A stretch of DNA of 64,000 bases from Acidomonas methanolica (GCF_004346035.1 NZ_SLZN01000004.1:62001-126000); one strand, 5' to 3'; shown: positions 24,301 to 33,177, counted from the first letter of the stretch. The notes: a model not told the origin generated them from the letters alone. A program made the numbers and translations.

Positions 24301-25178
24301 CCGGCCGCGAGCCGCGTCAGGGCGAAGACGCGGTCCTCCGAGGCCAGCGCCTGCACCAGCTTGCCCCGCCAGGTGGCGCGGCGTGCGGACGGGCGGCTCG
24401 GATGGGCTGCGAGATACGCTTCGATCCAGTCGGGATCGAAGAATGCCGGATCGGGGATCATCGCGCGCCAGCCCTCGACCCCCTGGATGGCGCTCGGATT
24501 GTCGCGCAGCAACTCGGTCTTGATGAAGGGCGCGTGACCGGAGCGCAGCACGCTCCGCCAGTCCGTATGCATGGGATTGGTTGCGATCAGCCGGGCGAAG
24601 CCGCGCGTGCCTGACCAGCTCGCGCCCTTTCTCAGCCCGGCGGCGGTGATCGCCAGCCCCAGCCCGAGTTCGCCATGCAGGACGATTTCATCCTTGCTCA
24701 TCGCGTTGAATGGCTGGGCGAAGATCCGGATGATGGCGGGATGACGGAAGGCGGCGCCGGTGAAGTTGACGAACCAGGACTGGAGATGGTCCACCACCGC
24801 GCGGGAATGAACCATGCCCCAGACATCGTAATCGCCGCCGCGCATGTGTTGCACGATCGGCGCGAGCGGCTGGAGCGGGCCGAACACGCTGTCATTGGCG
24901 AGCAGGATTTCATCGGCCGTGTCTGTGATGCCCCGCATGACGAGGAATTGCCAGGCGCCGAAATCGAGGCCGCCATTCGGGCGTGCGTGGAACTGGACGG
25001 GCAGGTTTTCGATTCCCGCGCGCAGTTGGGTAAGGGTGGCGACATCCGGCGTCTCGCGTCCGGACAGGGCGACGTGGATGGTGTAGCCGCAGGCGGCGAG
25101 TTGACGCAGATAATGGCGCGTCTGGGGCGGCAGGCCCGGAGCGGGATCGTATTGTGCGAAAAGGCAGATGCGTTTCAC
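24279..25178 (-). CDS. RgpF-like (rhamnan synthesis protein F family) protein
   Basis: The 299-residue protein resembles the rhamnan synthesis F family. Evidence is N-terminal KRICLFAQYDPAPGLPPQTRHYLRQL, the diagnostic ARPNGGLDFGAWQFLVMRG and EILLANDSVFGP, and the later DYDVWGMVHSR with LQSWFVNF. Family members take part in building cell-surface rhamnose-containing polysaccharides, but the exact reaction is not established for most. No transmembrane segment is seen. It lies tail-to-tail with the preceding glycosyltransferase gene and shares 22 bp, so the two are transcribed from opposite ends of the island. Confidence 0.82.
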   Translation of the reverse strand: MKRICLFAQYDPAPGLPPQTRHYLRQLAACGYTIHVALSGRETPDVATLTQLRAGIENLPVQFHARPNGGLDFGAWQFLVMRGITDTADEILLANDSVFGPLQPLAPIVQHMRGGDYDVWGMVHSRAVVDHLQSWFVNFTGAAFRHPAIIRIFAQPFNAMSKDEIVLHGELGLGLAITAAGLRKGASWSGTRGFARLIATNPMHTDWRSVLRSGHAPFIKTELLRDNPSAIQGVEGWRAMIPDPAFFDPDWIEAYLAAHPSRPSARRATWRGKLVQALASEDRVFALTRLAAGQFRMRR

Positions 25179-25292
25179 GATGCGCGCCGTGCGAAAAGAT
25201 GTTTTATTCTGATTTCATAACAGATCGAACGATCCGTTGTGATCCGCCGGTGCGTCGGCGGAAAGAAGCACATGATCTGCACGGGAGTTTTC

Positions 25293-25562
25293 ATGAGCAA
25301 GGCTTTCATCGCGTCTGTCATCCAGGAATCCATGCACTGCACCGGGGTGGCGGCCAATCGGGCCGCTGGCGATCTGATCGCCGCGATTGTGGCGGAATTG
25401 AAGAGGGAAGGCGGGTTCACCCTTCCCTCATTCGGCACGTTCACGGTTCACAAGCTGAAGGCGCGCAAGGCGTTGAATCCGCGCACCGGCGAGCCGGTGA
25501 AGGTCAAGGCGAGAAAGACCGTTCGCTTCAAGGCGAGCCCGAACCTGCGGAAATCCGTCTGA
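25293..25562 (+). CDS. HU-family DNA-binding protein
   Basis: An 89-residue nucleoid protein of the HU/IHF family that bends DNA as a dimer. It has the family order: N-terminal helices (SKAFIASVIQESMHCTGVAANRAAGDL), the GGFTLPSFGTFTVHKLKARK beta region, and the arm NPRTGEPVKVKARKTVRFKAS. The Asn-Pro at the arm tip, which intercalates DNA, is present. ATG 25293 follows a GGGAG site. The N-terminus is atypical compared with standard HU (no MNK start and an unusual Cys), so this may be an HU paralogue. Confidence 0.93.
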   Translation: MSKAFIASVIQESMHCTGVAANRAAGDLIAAIVAELKREGGFTLPSFGTFTVHKLKARKALNPRTGEPVKVKARKTVRFKASPNLRKSV

Positions 25563-25629
25563 CTTTCATGTCGCGTCCGGGCGTGATTTTCGAGCGCGGT
25601 CCGGGCCCGCAAGCCCCGCATGGCGATTG

Positions 25630-27144
25630 TCAGACGTCGTGGACGGTGTCGAGATCGCCGAAGCGGGTGAACTCGCCCTCGAAATACAGCGGAATGGTGC
25701 CGGTGGGCCCGTGACGCTGCTTTTCGAGGATCAGCTCGGCCTTGTTATGGACGAGCGCCATCTTGCGGTGCCATTCCTCCAGCGCGGTCTGGTATTTGTC
25801 CATGCTGTCAAAGGCGCTGTCCTTGGGCATGCGCTGCTGGAGATAATATTCGTCTCGATAGACGAACATTACGGCATCGGCATCCTGTTCGATCGAGCCC
25901 GATTCGCGCAGATCCGACAGCATCGGGCGCTTGTCCTCGCGGCTCTCGACCTGGCGGGAAAGCTGCGACAGCGCAATGACCGGCACTTCGAATTCCTTGG
26001 CGATCGCCTTCAGCCCCTGCGTGATCATGGAGATTTCCAGCACGCGGCTTTCCGGACGGGTGCCGAGCGCGGGGCGCATGAGCTGGAGATAGTCCACCAC
26101 CACCAGCGCGAGCCCCCGCGTGCGTTTGAGCCGGCGGCAGCGCGTCCGCATGGCGGAGAGGGAGAGGGCGGGGGTGTCGTCGATATGCAGTGGCAGCGTC
26201 GCGAGTTCGCGCGAGACGCGGACGAAGCGGTCGAACTCCTTCTGCCCGATATCGCCACGGCGGATTCGCTCGCCGGAGACCTCGGCCTGTTCGGAGAGGA
26301 TACGGGTGGCGAGCTGCTCTGCGGACATTTCGAGCGAGAAGATCGCGACCGCCCCGCGCGGCTTCTCGCCCTTTTCCCCCGCCTCGCGCTGGATCGCGCG
26401 GGCGGCGGAGAAGGCGATCTTCGTGGCCAGCGCCGTCTTGCCCATGGCGGGACGTCCGGCGAGGATCAGCAGGTCGGACGGATGCAGCCCGCCGGTCTTC
26501 TTGTCGAAATCGCGCAGGCCGGAGGTCAGGCCGCTGACCTCGCCCGTGCGGTGGAACGCCTGCTCGGCGACTTCCAGCGCGCCGGTCAGGGCCTGTTCGA
26601 AGGTGACGAAGCCGCCATCCTGCCCCTTGTCGGTGGCCAGCCTGAACAGGGTCTCCTCGGCGAGGCTGATCTGGGTCGGGCCGTCGGTGCCGTCCGCCAT
26701 GCCGTAGGCGTTGTTGACGATAGTCTCGCCGATCTCGATGAGCTGGCGGCGCACCCAGGCGTCATGGATCGCGCGGCCGTAATCGCCCGCATTGACGATG
26801 CCCACCATCGCGGTGAGCAGGCGCACCAGATATTCGGTGCCGCCCAGCTCGTCGAGCAGGCCGGTATGCTCGAATTCCGCGCGCATGGTCACGGGATCGG
26901 CCAGCATGCCGCGATCGATCCGGCGGGCGATGGCTTCGTAGATCCGTCCGTTGAGCGGGCTGGCGAAATGGGCGGGACTCAGGAAGTCCGAGACGCGCTC
27001 ATAGGCCTTGTTGTTGGTCAGCAGCGCGCCCAGCAGCGCCTGCTCCGCCTCGCTGTTGGCGGGAGGGCTCCGCCGCAGCAGGGCAGTCAGCGCGCCGCCC
27101 TCTTCCGGAGGGGCGGCGGAGGCAGGGGAGGAAAGATCGTTCAT
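25630..27144 (-). CDS. dnaB: Replicative DNA helicase DnaB
   Basis: Hexameric 5'-to-3' helicase of the replication fork. The 504-residue protein has a DnaB N-terminal domain (EQALLGALLTNNKAYERVSDF), a linker, and a RecA-like C-terminal domain with Walker A GRPAMGKTA (about 230-238). Further motifs are IFSLEMSAEQLATRIL, LVVVDYLQLM and LSQLSRQVESREDKRPMLSDL. ATG 27144 is preferred: GGGAGG lies about 10 nt upstream and GTG at 27150 is too close. No intein or insertion is apparent. The gene stands alone. Confidence 0.97.
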   Translation of the reverse strand: MNDLSSPASAAPPEEGGALTALLRRSPPANSEAEQALLGALLTNNKAYERVSDFLSPAHFASPLNGRIYEAIARRIDRGMLADPVTMRAEFEHTGLLDELGGTEYLVRLLTAMVGIVNAGDYGRAIHDAWVRRQLIEIGETIVNNAYGMADGTDGPTQISLAEETLFRLATDKGQDGGFVTFEQALTGALEVAEQAFHRTGEVSGLTSGLRDFDKKTGGLHPSDLLILAGRPAMGKTALATKIAFSAARAIQREAGEKGEKPRGAVAIFSLEMSAEQLATRILSEQAEVSGERIRRGDIGQKEFDRFVRVSRELATLPLHIDDTPALSLSAMRTRCRRLKRTRGLALVVVDYLQLMRPALGTRPESRVLEISMITQGLKAIAKEFEVPVIALSQLSRQVESREDKRPMLSDLRESGSIEQDADAVMFVYRDEYYLQQRMPKDSAFDSMDKYQTALEEWHRKMALVHNKAELILEKQRHGPTGTIPLYFEGEFTRFGDLDTVHDV

Positions 27145-27280
27145 GGTCACGTCGCCTCCCTATCACGCCGCGGGGCGGCTTGAGAACAGAGCGAATGGGT
27201 CCAGCCGTTCATCCGACCCCGCGATCGCCAGAGCGCGGCCACTTTCAGACGGGCGCAGGGCGGAACACGGCGACACGGCG

Positions 27281-28078
27281 ATGAAAAGACGCAAGCTGAC
27301 ACGTGCGACGGTTGCGCGGGCGGGCGGCTTTGGGCAGGGTGAAGGTCCTCAAAGCCCGGAGCCTGAACGCGTGATCCCCGAGCCCGACCATTCCGTTCTC
27401 TCGCCTCTTCTGCTGCAGGGCCGCCATTTCGACGCGTTCCTGTTCGATATGGACGGCACGATTCTGACCTCCATCATCGCCGCCGAGCGCGTCTGGGGCG
27501 CGTGGGCGCGCCGTCATGGCCTCGATGTCGAGCGCTTCCTGCCCACCATCCACGGCGTGCGCACCGAGGAAACCATCCGCCGCAACCGCCCCGATCTGGA
27601 TGCCGGGGCGGAGGCGCGCTGGATCACGGAGCGGGAGATCGAGGATGTGGAAGGGATCGACGAGATTCCCGGCGCGGTACGCCTGCTGCGCGCCCTGCCG
27701 CCCGAACGCTGGGCCATCGTCACCTCCGCGCCCCGCGCCCTGGCCGAGCGCCGCATCGCGGTCGCGGGCCTGCCGATGCCGCGCATTCTGATCGCGGCGG
27801 AGGATGTCAGCCGTGGCAAACCCGCGCCCGACCCGTTTCTGCTCGCCGCGCGGAAGCTTGGCGTGGACCCCGCGCGCTGCCTGGTGTTCGAGGACGCCCC
27901 GGCGGGTGTCGCCAGCGCCGAGGCCGCCGGCGCGACGGTGGTGGTCGTGACCCATACGCACCAGCATCCGATTCATATCCTGAGCGGCGCGGACCACGCC
28001 TCCATCCCGCATTACCGGGATCTCGACGTCGTGGTGAGCGCGGATGGCACGCTGGGGCTCGAGGCGCGCACTCCATGA
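27281..28078 (+). CDS. HAD-family phosphatase (sugar-phosphatase-like)
   Basis: HAD superfamily hydrolase with motif I DMDGTILTS, cap domain of the beta-phosphoglucomutase/YfbT type, motif II IVTSAP, motif III around GKPAPDPF and motif IV VFEDAPAGVASAEAAGA. Such enzymes dephosphorylate small sugar phosphates. ATG 27281 gives 265 residues with about 45 low-complexity residues before the fold; GTG 27371 is a possible shorter start. Divergent from dnaB and followed by the lipid-remodelling pair, with no evident link to it. Confidence 0.82.
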   Translation: MKRRKLTRATVARAGGFGQGEGPQSPEPERVIPEPDHSVLSPLLLQGRHFDAFLFDMDGTILTSIIAAERVWGAWARRHGLDVERFLPTIHGVRTEETIRRNRPDLDAGAEARWITEREIEDVEGIDEIPGAVRLLRALPPERWAIVTSAPRALAERRIAVAGLPMPRILIAAEDVSRGKPAPDPFLLAARKLGVDPARCLVFEDAPAGVASAEAAGATVVVVTHTHQHPIHILSGADHASIPHYRDLDVVVSADGTLGLEARTP

Positions 28079-28083
28079 CCCGC

Positions 28084-28127
28084 GTGTCATAAAACTTCGC
28101 CAGAAGTTACATCAAACTATCACACCG
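28084..28127 (+). promoter_or_regulatory. Pho-box-like repeats upstream of the plcP-like gene
   Basis: Four consecutive 11-bp units (GTGTCATAAAA, CTTCGCCAGAA, GTTACATCAAA, CTATCACACCG) follow the 11-bp spacing of PhoB direct repeats. The pair at 28106-28123 matches the 18-bp consensus (CTGTCAT, four A/T, CTGTCAC) at about 13 positions. It lies about 80 bp before the plcP start. A short dyad, AACTTC and GAAGTT, overlaps the first two units. This is a by-eye match, not a scored search. Confidence 0.55.
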
Positions 28128-28205
28128 TTCATGAAGCCGATCCTCTAGAAACGGCCTGTATCCTTCCGATCACGGGTTTTCACCGACGATCACGAGGCCG
28201 GCACC

Positions 28206-29093
28206 ATGGACTACGAGCCTTCCGCTTCCGGTGTGACACGCTACCGCGCCCTGTTCATCTCCGACGTGCATCTGGGAACGCGCGACAGCAAGGCGGCGCT
28301 GTTGCGCGACTTCCTCGCCAGTTCACGCTGCGAGACTCTCTACCTCGTGGGAGACATCATCGACGGCTGGCGTCTGCGGCGGTCCTGGTTCTGGAACGAC
28401 GATCATGACTCTCTGCTGCGGCTGATCCTCCAGATGGCGGCGTCCGGCACCGAGGTCATCTATATTCCCGGCAATCACGACGAGATGTTCCGCTCCTGGC
28501 TGCCGCTGGGGCTGAAAATCGCCTCCATCCGCATGCAGGAACGGGCGATCCATGAAGCAGCGGACGGCCGGCGCTTCGTCGTGCTGCATGGCGATGAATT
28601 CGACAGCGTGGTGCGCTGCGCGCCGATGCTGGCCCATCTCGGCGACTGGGCCTACGCGCTGGCCCTGTGGCTCAACCGCTATCTCGCCGCGATCCGCCGC
28701 CGCCTCGGCCTGCCCTATCGCTCCTTCTCCGCCTGGGCGAAGCGCCATGTGAAGGAGGCCGTCAAGGCCGTGGACCGCTTCGAGGAGGCCCTGGCGCAGG
28801 AAGCGAAGCGCTGCGGCGCGGCGGGCGTTATCTGCGGTCATATCCACACGCCGGAGATCAGGACGATCGACGGCAGCCTCTACATGAACACGGGCGACTG
28901 GGTGGAAAGCTGCTCCGGCCTCGCCGAGACCATGGACGGGCGCTTCATCCTCGTCAGCGGGCTGGAGGAGCAGCGTCATCCCGGCGCGCTTCCCTTCCGC
29001 CGCGCGCCGCGCTCCCGTTCCGGCGAAGCGTTCGCCGATGAGTCCGTTCCCGGCGATCCCTGGCCCCGCCCGGCCCTGACGCCCGCGGCCTGA
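28206..29093 (+). CDS. plcP: PlcP-like metallophosphoesterase (lipid-remodelling phospholipase C)
   Basis: Calcineurin-fold metallophosphoesterase with all metal-binding motifs: ISDVHLG, LVGDIIDGW, PGNHDE, VLHGDEFD and GHIHTPE. The family is often labelled UDP-2,3-diacylglucosamine hydrolase (LpxH-like). However, the 295-residue length and, above all, a following GT4 gene match PlcP of Sinorhizobium and marine alphaproteobacteria. PlcP cleaves phospholipid head groups to diacylglycerol during phosphate starvation. Pho-box-like repeats upstream support this. It would act at the inner face of the inner membrane. The LpxH function in Kdo-lipid A synthesis is the main alternative. Confidence 0.75.
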   Translation: MDYEPSASGVTRYRALFISDVHLGTRDSKAALLRDFLASSRCETLYLVGDIIDGWRLRRSWFWNDDHDSLLRLILQMAASGTEVIYIPGNHDEMFRSWLPLGLKIASIRMQERAIHEAADGRRFVVLHGDEFDSVVRCAPMLAHLGDWAYALALWLNRYLAAIRRRLGLPYRSFSAWAKRHVKEAVKAVDRFEEALAQEAKRCGAAGVICGHIHTPEIRTIDGSLYMNTGDWVESCSGLAETMDGRFILVSGLEEQRHPGALPFRRAPRSRSGEAFADESVPGDPWPRPALTPAA

Positions 29094-29118
29094 TCCTTCT
29101 CCGGAGTCCAGGGTTTCG

Positions 29119-30201
29119 ATGCTTCCATCCTCGTCGCGCCGCATCCTCATCGCCACCGACGCGTGGCTGCCTCAGGTCAACGGCGTGGTCAGGACCATGA
29201 CGACCGTCATCGACGGGCTGCGCCGTCGCGGTCATGACGTCCGCCTCGTGCATCCGGGCGATTTCCGCTCCGTGCCGTGCCCCGGCTATAGCGAGATCCG
29301 CCTCGCCTATGATGCCGCCTTCCGTTTCGCCCGCCTCGCCGACGCGTTCGATCCCGAGATCGTCCATATCGTGACGGAAGGCCCGGTCGGCATGGCCGCG
29401 CGACGCTGGGCGCGCAAACGCGGCTATCCGTTCACCACCTCCTATCACACGCGCTTCCCCGAATATCTGCACACGCGCACGCGCCTGCCGCTCTCCCTGT
29501 CCTATGGCGTGCTGCGCCGCTTCCACAACGCGTCCGTCGGCACGATGGCGGCGACGCAGACGCTGATGGACGATCTGCGCGGGCGCGGCTTCCGCCATGT
29601 CATTCCCTGGACGCGCGGCGTGGACATCAGCCGCTTCTCGCCCGGCGCGCGCCGCGACCTGACGGCGGAACTCGGCGTCGAAGGGCCGATCTGGATGAAT
29701 GTGGGGCGCGTGGCGGTCGAGAAGAATCTGGAGGCGTTCCTCTCGCTCGATCTGCCGGGCACCAAGGTCGTGGTGGGGGACGGACCGCATCTGCCGCATC
29801 TCAAGGCCCGATTTCCGGCAGCCGTGTTTCTCGGCCGCCTGGACGACCGCGATCTCGGCCGCACCTATGCGGCGGCCGACGTGTTCGTCTTCCCCAGCCT
29901 GACGGACACGTTCGGGCTGGTGATCCTCGAAGCGCTGGCCAGCGGAGTGCCGGTGGCCGCCTATGACGTGATGGGGCCGCGCGACATCCTGGCGGGCGTC
30001 GAGGGCGTCGTCGGGGCGACGGGGCGGGATCTGCGCGCTGCCTGCCTGTCGGCGTTCGGGGCCGACCGCGCCGCCTGTCGCGCCCATGCGGAGCGCTTCA
30101 CCTGGGAAGCCTGCATCGACATGTTCGAGCGCGCGCTCGTGCCGGCCAAGGATAGCCCGAGCCTGCCGGCCGAGCGGGCGAATCGCGCCGACGCGGCCTG
30201 A
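29119..30201 (+). CDS. agt: Agt-like glycosyltransferase (GT4), glycolipid synthesis
   Basis: A 360-residue GT-B enzyme of the GT4 PimB/MgtA type. The N-terminal domain opens ILIATDAWLPQVNGVVRTMTT and includes IVHIVTEGPVGMAARRWA and FTTSYHTRFPEY; the donor domain includes MNVGRVAVEKNLEAFL, GDGPHLPHL and VFVFPSLTDTFGLVILEALA with the E(x7)E motif. Agt homologues transfer glucose or glucuronate to the diacylglycerol made by PlcP, giving phosphorus-free glycolipids. It starts 25 bp after the plcP-like gene, so the pair is probably one transcript. Sugar specificity cannot be read from sequence. Confidence 0.8.
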   Translation: MLPSSSRRILIATDAWLPQVNGVVRTMTTVIDGLRRRGHDVRLVHPGDFRSVPCPGYSEIRLAYDAAFRFARLADAFDPEIVHIVTEGPVGMAARRWARKRGYPFTTSYHTRFPEYLHTRTRLPLSLSYGVLRRFHNASVGTMAATQTLMDDLRGRGFRHVIPWTRGVDISRFSPGARRDLTAELGVEGPIWMNVGRVAVEKNLEAFLSLDLPGTKVVVGDGPHLPHLKARFPAAVFLGRLDDRDLGRTYAAADVFVFPSLTDTFGLVILEALASGVPVAAYDVMGPRDILAGVEGVVGATGRDLRAACLSAFGADRAACRAHAERFTWEACIDMFERALVPAKDSPSLPAERANRADAA

Positions 30202-30208
30202 CGCCGCA

Positions 30209-31504
30209 TCAGCCCATCAGCAGCATCGCGCCCGCCACGAGCGCCATCAGCGCCGTTCCGCCCCAGCCGAGCGCGAGCAGCCAGCCGCGAATGGCGAACG
30301 ACCCCATCACCTTGCGGCTCGCGGCCAGACCCACCACGAGCGCCATGATCGGCACGGCGAGCACGCCGTTGATGACCGCGCTGAGATAGAGCGCCCTTAC
30401 CGGCGAGACGGGCAGCACGTTCATCACCAGGCCCGCGAGAGTGGCGGCGACGATCATGCCATAGAAGGCACGCGCCTCGCGGGGACGCCGGTCCAGCCCC
30501 GTCGGCCAGCGCCGCATCTCCCCGACGGCATAGGCCGCCGATCCGGCCAGAACGGGCACGGCCAGCAGCCCGGTGCCGATGATGCCGAGCGCGAAGGCCG
30601 CGGAAGCGAAGCGACCCGCGAAGGGACGCAGGGCCGAAGCCGCCTCGGCGGAGGTCCGGATGTCGGTGACGCCATGCACATGGAGCGTGGCGGCGGCGGT
30701 GACGAGGATGGCCAGCGCGGTGAGATTGGAGAACCCCATGCCCATCATGGTGTCGATCCCGATCCGGCGGAGCGCGCGCGGCCCCTGGGCCGGGGCGTCC
30801 AGCAGATCGGCGCGGCGGGGAAAGACGTGCAGGTCCTCCACCTCTTCCGACGCCTGCCAGAAGAACATGTAGGGGCTGATCGTGGTGCCGAACACTGCCA
30901 CGACGGCCGTCACCCGCCCCATGTCCCATGGCCCCGCCGGCCAGAGGAGGCCGGTCAGCAGCGTGCGCCAGTCGATCGGGACGCAGAACAGCACGCCCGC
31001 GTAGATCAGCAGCACGGCGGCGAGCCATTTCAGCACGGAGACGTAGCGCGCATAGGCGATGCAGAGTTGCATCAGCACGCAGAGCAGCGCCAGGACCACC
31101 ACGACCGGCGCGCGCGGGACGGGAAGGAGCAGGCCGACGGCGTCGGCCATGGCGCCGAGATCCGCGCCGAGATTGATGGTGTTGGCGACGAGCAGCAGCG
31201 CCACCGCGCCGCCGCCGACCCATGGCGGCGCGTAGTCCGCCAGCGTTCCGGCGACGCCGCGGCCCGTCGTGCGTCCGATCCGGGCGGAAATCTCCTGGAT
31301 CGCCACCATGAACGGGAAGGTCAGCAGCAGCGTCCAGCCCAGCCCGTAGCCGAATTGCGCGCCGACCTGCGCGTAGGTCGCGATGCCGCTCGGATCGTCG
31401 TCCGACGCTCCGGTGATCAGCCCCGGTCCCAGCACGCGCAGAAGACGCGGACGGGACGGTCCGACGACGGGACTCGGTTCCTCGGGGTCCGCCTGAAGGG
31501 TCAT
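30209..31504 (-). CDS. Nramp-related divalent metal transporter with altered metal site
   Basis: A 431-residue inner-membrane protein with about 11 helices and the Nramp fold. It begins LRVLGPGLITGASDDDPSG, where classic Nramp proteins have DPGN in helix 1, and has FGTTISPYMFFWQASEEVE where helix 6 normally carries the metal-binding Met (MPHN). The Asp is kept, but the Asn and Met ligands are replaced. This is a known divergent branch annotated only as divalent metal cation transporter; loss of the Met is thought to relax selectivity against Mg/Ca. ATG 31504 overlaps the SulP stop by 4 bp. The open frame above 31504 is antisense to nothing real and is not coding. Confidence 0.85.
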   Translation of the reverse strand: MTLQADPEEPSPVVGPSRPRLLRVLGPGLITGASDDDPSGIATYAQVGAQFGYGLGWTLLLTFPFMVAIQEISARIGRTTGRGVAGTLADYAPPWVGGGAVALLLVANTINLGADLGAMADAVGLLLPVPRAPVVVVLALLCVLMQLCIAYARYVSVLKWLAAVLLIYAGVLFCVPIDWRTLLTGLLWPAGPWDMGRVTAVVAVFGTTISPYMFFWQASEEVEDLHVFPRRADLLDAPAQGPRALRRIGIDTMMGMGFSNLTALAILVTAAATLHVHGVTDIRTSAEAASALRPFAGRFASAAFALGIIGTGLLAVPVLAGSAAYAVGEMRRWPTGLDRRPREARAFYGMIVAATLAGLVMNVLPVSPVRALYLSAVINGVLAVPIMALVVGLAASRKVMGSFAIRGWLLALGWGGTALMALVAGAMLLMG

Positions 31505-33177
31505 GTCCGGCTCCGGAGACTGGTTTCCGCCGCCGCGATGGCGACGTGCAGCGCGTCGTACAGCGACTCGTCTCCCAGAACCGGAAGAATGCGGTGGCGC
31601 TGCATGTCCGCCCGCAGCCAGACGCTCACCCGCCCGAAATACAGCACGATGCCGTTGTCCCGCAGGCGCGAGACGAGTTCCCTGAGCATGACGGCGGCGC
31701 TGTAGTCGAGATCGGTGATCGCGCTCGCATCGACCACGACCGCGCGCACGGGATGCGGGGCGGAGGCGATCAGCGAGGTCAGATCGGCCTCGAACCTGTC
31801 GCAATTCGCATAGAAGAGATCGGCGCCGAAGCGGTAGATGATCAGCCCCGGCGCGGTGTCCGTCCCGGGCCGGCAGTTCATCGCCTCGTAGCCAAGATGC
31901 GGGCCGCGCGGGACCAGTACCGCCGTATGCGGACGATAGCTGTGCCGCACATGGCGGAAGAGCGACAGCATGATCGCGACCAGCACCCCCTGCTGCACGC
32001 CCACGCCGACGACGACGGCGGCCGTCACGAGCGCGAGCGCGCACTCGCCGGGGCTCTCGCGCCGGATCGCCAGGAGGCTGCGCAGGTCGATCATGTCCAG
32101 GCCGATGACGAAGACGATGCCCGCCAGCACGGCGCGCGGGATGAAATGCAGCGGGGCGGTGGCGAAGAGCAGCACCAGGGCGGTGACGAGCGCGAAGACG
32201 ATCTGCGCCCGCTGGCTGCGCGCGCCGGCGCGCAGGGCGACGGAGGTCTTGGTCGGGCTGCCGTTGACGATGAAGGCCCCGCTGAACGCCGCCGCCGCAT
32301 TGGCGCAGGCGAGGCCCAGCAGGTCGGCATCCTCGTCCAGCGTCTCGTGGAAACGCTGGGCGTAGGCGCGGGCCGTCGCCGCGCTCTGGGCGATGACGAC
32401 GAAGACGCAGGAGGCGGCCACGGGGGCGATGGCCAGCGCGTCCTTCCAGGAGACCAGCGGCAGGACCGGGCGGGGCAAGCCGCCCGCGACCGGGCCGATG
32501 GTCTCGATCCCGCGCGCCGAAAGACCAAACTGCGCCTCCGCCACGATCCCGCCGATCACCAGCAACAGCCCGGCGGGGACGCGCGGCGCATACCGCCCGG
32601 CCAGAAGCAGCAGGACAACGGTGCCGCCGGCCAGCGCGGCGCTCGGCCCGTGCGCCTGCGGGGCATGCATCAGCGCGTCCCGGAGTTGACTCAGCGAGGC
32701 GTTGCTCGTCTGCGGCAGGCGGAGCATGTCATGCAGCATGGCGATGGCCACCTGCACCCCGACCCCGCTCAGGAAGCCGACGAGCACCGTGACGGACAGG
32801 AAATCCGCCAGGAATCCGAGGCGGAACAGCCGCGCGATCAACAGGGACGCGGCGGCCATCACCGTCGTCGCGGCGACCAGTTCGATATAATGCGCGCTCG
32901 CCGGCGGGGCGAAGGGCGCGAGACCGCTGGCGAGAATCGCGGCCGTCGCCGAATCCGCCGCCACCACGAGGTGACGCGAGGAGCCCACGCAGGCGAAGAC
33001 GACGAGCGGGAAAAGGGCGGTATAGAGCCCGGTCACGGCGGGCATGGCCGCGATGCGGCTGTTGCCCACCACCGCCGGCAGATTCATCGAGGCTTCGGAA
33101 ACGCCGGCGAGAGTTTCGCGCCACCACGAAGCGCGGGGCGAATCGGGCGTTCCGGCAGGCGTGGCCGTGTCGGTCAT
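31501..33177 (-). CDS. SulP-family anion transporter with STAS domain
   Basis: The 558-residue protein has a SulP membrane domain of 10-14 helices (GVSEASMNLPAVVGNSRIAAMPAVTGLYTAL; FSGAFIVNGSPTKTSVALRAGA) and a C-terminal STAS domain at about 445-545 (LIIYRFGADLFYANCDRF, VVVDASAITDLDYSAA). SulP proteins carry sulfate, bicarbonate or other small anions, commonly with Na+ or H+. The N-terminal signature is shorter than in classic sulfate permeases. It is translationally coupled to the Nramp-like gene, an unusual partnership that may mean coordinated metal and anion transport. Confidence 0.9.
   Translation of the reverse strand: MTDTATPAGTPDSPRASWWRETLAGVSEASMNLPAVVGNSRIAAMPAVTGLYTALFPLVVFACVGSSRHLVVAADSATAAILASGLAPFAPPASAHYIELVAATTVMAAASLLIARLFRLGFLADFLSVTVLVGFLSGVGVQVAIAMLHDMLRLPQTSNASLSQLRDALMHAPQAHGPSAALAGGTVVLLLLAGRYAPRVPAGLLLVIGGIVAEAQFGLSARGIETIGPVAGGLPRPVLPLVSWKDALAIAPVAASCVFVVIAQSAATARAYAQRFHETLDEDADLLGLACANAAAAFSGAFIVNGSPTKTSVALRAGARSQRAQIVFALVTALVLLFATAPLHFIPRAVLAGIVFVIGLDMIDLRSLLAIRRESPGECALALVTAAVVVGVGVQQGVLVAIMLSLFRHVRHSYRPHTAVLVPRGPHLGYEAMNCRPGTDTAPGLIIYRFGADLFYANCDRFEADLTSLIASAPHPVRAVVVDASAITDLDYSAAVMLRELVSRLRDNGIVLYFGRVSVWLRADMQRHRILPVLGDESLYDALHVAIAAAETSLRSRT

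Noticed and set aside
31505-32044. Upstream extension of the Nramp-like frame
   Set aside because: It lies within the SulP coding region in another frame and lacks membrane-start features; ATG 31504 overlaps the SulP stop, as expected for coupling.
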